Below are positions 41,720-43,357 of a DNA stretch of 43,357 bases, one piece after another. The DNA lies in contig JAJFKG010000008.1 of assembly GCA_021773335.1 (NCBI GenBank), forward strand, positions 1 through 43,357, read 5' to 3'. A program made the position numbers and the translations under genes. The DNA comes from Gammaproteobacteria bacterium. Its GTDB lineage: Bacteria; Pseudomonadota; Gammaproteobacteria; JAJFKG01. The notes under the pieces were generated by a model. That model made no database searches. It was not told where the DNA came from and saw nothing but the letters and a program-made list of their open reading frames with translations. How positions within the stretch are numbered: the stretch's first letter is position 1; every line of letters starts with the position of its first letter.

Positions 41720-41771
41720 CGTCCCGCCCGTCCTCGGGTGGGACGTAAAAGCACGGACGCTCTTGCGTCCG
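41720..41771. repeat. Type I plus type II palindrome pair
   Basis: CGTCCCGCCCG / CGGGTGGGACG at 41720-41745 is followed by CGGACGCT / TGCGTCCG at 41754-41771 with an A-rich spacer, between fadN and fadA. A partial type I half precedes at about 41697. The same two-part pattern appears elsewhere in the window. Confidence 0.85.
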
Positions 41772-41790
41772 ACAATTAAAGGAGCCCCTA

Positions 41791-42984
41791 ATGGCTAAAC
41801 AAATTCAAGATGCTTATGTCGTTGCGGCGGTACGTACGCCAGTTGGGAAAGCACGCGGTGCTTTTCGTCATGTGCGCCCGGATGATTTATTGGCACACGT
41901 CATCAAAGGTGCGATGGCGCAAACACCTGCCATTGATGGCGCTGAAGTCGATGATGTGATCGTCGGTTGTGCCATGCCCGAAGGTGCGCAAGGCATGAAC
42001 GTTGCGCGTATCGGTTTGTTGTTAGCGGGTTTACCGGATAATGTGCCGGGCGTGACAGTCAATCGTTTTTGTTCTTCCGGGATCCAAACCGTTGCCATGG
42101 CGGCTGAGCGCATTGCCTTAGGTCATGCTGATATTATGATTGCGGGCGGCACTGAAAGCATGTCGATGGTGCCACTGGGTGGCTTCAATATGAGTGTCAA
42201 TCCCAGTATCTTTAATGATAAAGAGGTTGCGATTGCCTATGGCATGGGAATTACTGCCGAAAAAGTCGCACAACGTTGGGATATTTCGCGTGATGCCCAA
42301 GATGCCTTTGCCTATGAAAGTCATCAACGTGCTTTAAAAGGCACTGCTAATGGCGATTTTAAAGATGAAATCTTACCTGTGGATGTCGCAGAACACTATC
42401 CTCATATTGATAGTGGTAAGATTGTTACTAAGAAAAAGACGGTGAATGATGATGAAGGCCCACGAGCGGATACGAGCGTGGAAAAAATGGCGAAACTGCG
42501 TACTGTTTTTGATATCAAAGGGAGTGTTACTGCGGCCAATAGTTCACAAACCAGTGATGGGGCAGGGGCGTTAATATTGGTTAGCGAAAAAACCTTAAAA
42601 GAAAAAAATCTCACACCGCTGGCACGTTTTGTTGACTTCGCTGTTGCTGGTGTGCCACCGGAAATCATGGGGATTGGCCCCATTGAAGCGATCCCAAAAG
42701 TGCTTAATCGTAATGGCTTAAAAACAGATGATATGGGTTGGATTGAACTCAACGAAGCTTTTGCCGCACAATCGCTTGCCGTCATGAAGGAATTAAAACT
42801 CGATCCTGCGCGTGTTAACCCGTTAGGTGGTGCGATTGCCTTAGGCCATCCGCTCGGTGCGACCGGCGCTATTCGTGCCGCAACCTGCATTCACGGCATG
42901 TTACGCAATAAGCTTAAGTACGGCATGGTCACCATGTGTATCGGCACCGGCATGGGTGCAGCGGGCATCTTTGAGGCGGTGTAG
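41791..42984 (+). CDS. fadA: Acetyl-CoA acyltransferase (thiolase), FadA/FadI-like
   Basis: Thiolase completes each beta-oxidation cycle by thiolysis of 3-ketoacyl-CoA. AAAGGAG eight bases before the ATG supports the start. The 397-residue protein has the nucleophile Cys94 in NRFCSSGIQ, His353 in ALGHPLGATGA and Cys383 in CIGTGMG, with the family start RTPVGKARGAF. All three catalytic residues are present. It pairs with FadN as in Bacillus and in many gammaproteobacteria. A palindrome pair separates the two genes. Confidence 0.95.
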   Translation: MAKQIQDAYVVAAVRTPVGKARGAFRHVRPDDLLAHVIKGAMAQTPAIDGAEVDDVIVGCAMPEGAQGMNVARIGLLLAGLPDNVPGVTVNRFCSSGIQTVAMAAERIALGHADIMIAGGTESMSMVPLGGFNMSVNPSIFNDKEVAIAYGMGITAEKVAQRWDISRDAQDAFAYESHQRALKGTANGDFKDEILPVDVAEHYPHIDSGKIVTKKKTVNDDEGPRADTSVEKMAKLRTVFDIKGSVTAANSSQTSDGAGALILVSEKTLKEKNLTPLARFVDFAVAGVPPEIMGIGPIEAIPKVLNRNGLKTDDMGWIELNEAFAAQSLAVMKELKLDPARVNPLGGAIALGHPLGATGAIRAATCIHGMLRNKLKYGMVTMCIGTGMGAAGIFEAV

Positions 42985-43071
42985 TGAAAACAAATAACGT
43001 CACCCCGCATCAAGTTGTATAGACCGGAGACATAGTTAACAAACTTTGTCTCGTCCCACCCCTTTTTGTCT

Positions 43072-43156
43072 CGTCCCACCCCTCTGGGGTGGGACGGTAA
43101 ACAGCGGGCGCTGCGCGCCCGACAGTTTAAGGTCCCGACCCAGGAGGGTCGGGACC
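43072..43156. repeat. Palindrome cluster downstream of fadA
   Basis: Type I at 43072-43096 (CGTCCCACCCC / GGGGTGGGACG), type II at 43105-43121 (CGGGCGC / GCGCCCG), and another type I at 43131-43156 (GGTCCCGACCC / GGGTCGGGACC). A second copy of its right half lies at 43163-43182. A further partial type I half at 43200-43214 touches the IS end. Confidence 0.85.
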
Positions 43157-43214
43157 AGGAAGCCCCAGGAGGGTCGGGACCAGGAAGCCCGACAGTTTCC
43201 CGTCCCATCCTACT

Positions 43215-43237
43215 GGCATATCGTTCCCCATAAGTCT
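43215..43237. mobile_element. Terminal sequence of an IS4-like element
   Basis: GGCATATCGTTCCCCATAAG and the next three bases lie just downstream of the transposase stop codon. They match the solo end at 38563-38587 in reverse complement. The neighbouring sequence, CCGTCCCATCCTACT, is half of a type I palindrome, so the insertion appears to have split a palindrome near its centre. Confidence 0.55.
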
Positions 43238-43239
43238 GT

Positions 43240-43357
43240 TTAAAGTTTACCAAGGGCTTCATTAAATATCTCTGCTTGCCGTATGCGCGACATCCCGCGC
43301 CATAGTGTTTTCATGCCCGGTGGCCCATCGGATTTACGCGCTAAATAGCCACCAACC
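43240..43357 (-). CDS. IS4-family transposase, C-terminal end (truncated by the window)
   Basis: The last 38 codons are visible, reading VGGYLARKSDGPPGMKTLWR, then GMSRIRQAEIFNEALGKL and stop at 43240. The pattern GGxLxRKxDGxPGxxTxWRG is the familiar end of IS4-like transposases. The start and catalytic DDE residues lie outside the window. Whether the gene is intact cannot be judged. Confidence 0.7.
   Translation of the reverse strand, partial: VGGYLARKSDGPPGMKTLWRGMSRIRQAEIFNEALGKL

Noticed and set aside
42891..43262. Minus-strand open frame of 123 codons over the end of fadA and the palindromes
   Set aside because: It runs through a repeat cluster and antisense to the thiolase, with no protein similarity.

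Overview
The window looks like a chromosomal segment of a gammaproteobacterium, probably a Legionella/Coxiella/Berkiella-type host-associated lineage. The order fimV-truA-trpF-trpBA-accD-folC-dedD-cvpA-purF at 368-10732 matches the Pseudomonas/Legionella-type layout. A 2,783-residue ankyrin/leucine-rich-repeat/kinase-like protein is the kind of gene expected in an intracellular bacterium. The taxonomic placement is inferred from gene order and protein similarity remembered by eye; no search was run.

Layout. 1-367: palindrome cluster and fimV promoter. 368-10732 (+): FimV-like protein, TruA, TrpF, TrpB, TrpA, a small secreted protein, AccD, FolC, DedD, CvpA, PurF. 10739-14436: a palindrome cluster, then a four-gene minus-strand run (small protein, CBS protein, thioesterase, TrmH-like methylase) and a BepA-like periplasmic protease. 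14615-19518 (+): riboflavin genes ribD-ribE-ribBA-ribH with dispersed palindromes before and between them, then an AI-2E/PerM-family membrane protein. 19527-28670: an accessory block made of a perfect 33-bp inverted repeat, the giant modular gene, and a PemK/MazF-type toxin-antitoxin pair. 28689-32244 (-): a YiiX-like papain-fold hydrolase, threonine aldolase and PurB. 32369-33764 (+): a tandem palindrome array, a CDP-alcohol phosphatidyltransferase and a LOG-family protein. 33891-39206: mostly minus-strand genes (secreted protein, AAA/DUF4143 remnant, PoxB-like enzyme, a 49-residue membrane peptide, a small acidic protein, a thioredoxin-fold protein, ThpR), plus a plus-strand orphan XRE antitoxin-like regulator. 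39259-42984 (+): FadN-type bifunctional beta-oxidation enzyme and thiolase. The right edge holds another palindrome cluster and the 3' end of an IS4-like transposase.

Functionally the housekeeping part serves tryptophan, purine, fatty-acid/folate and riboflavin synthesis and beta-oxidation. The most interesting object is the giant gene at 19635-27986. It carries two related PI3/PI4-kinase-like domains, each with a candidate Lys, a DxKxDN catalytic-loop motif and a DxD metal site. These are followed by leucine-rich repeats and about 20 unusual 42-residue ankyrin repeats. It is a good candidate for a secreted lipid- or protein-kinase effector. The second notable theme is at least two families of intergenic palindromes that recur across the window; one carries the -35 of a promoter and one appears to be a target for an IS element. 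I saw no tRNA, rRNA or CRISPR array.
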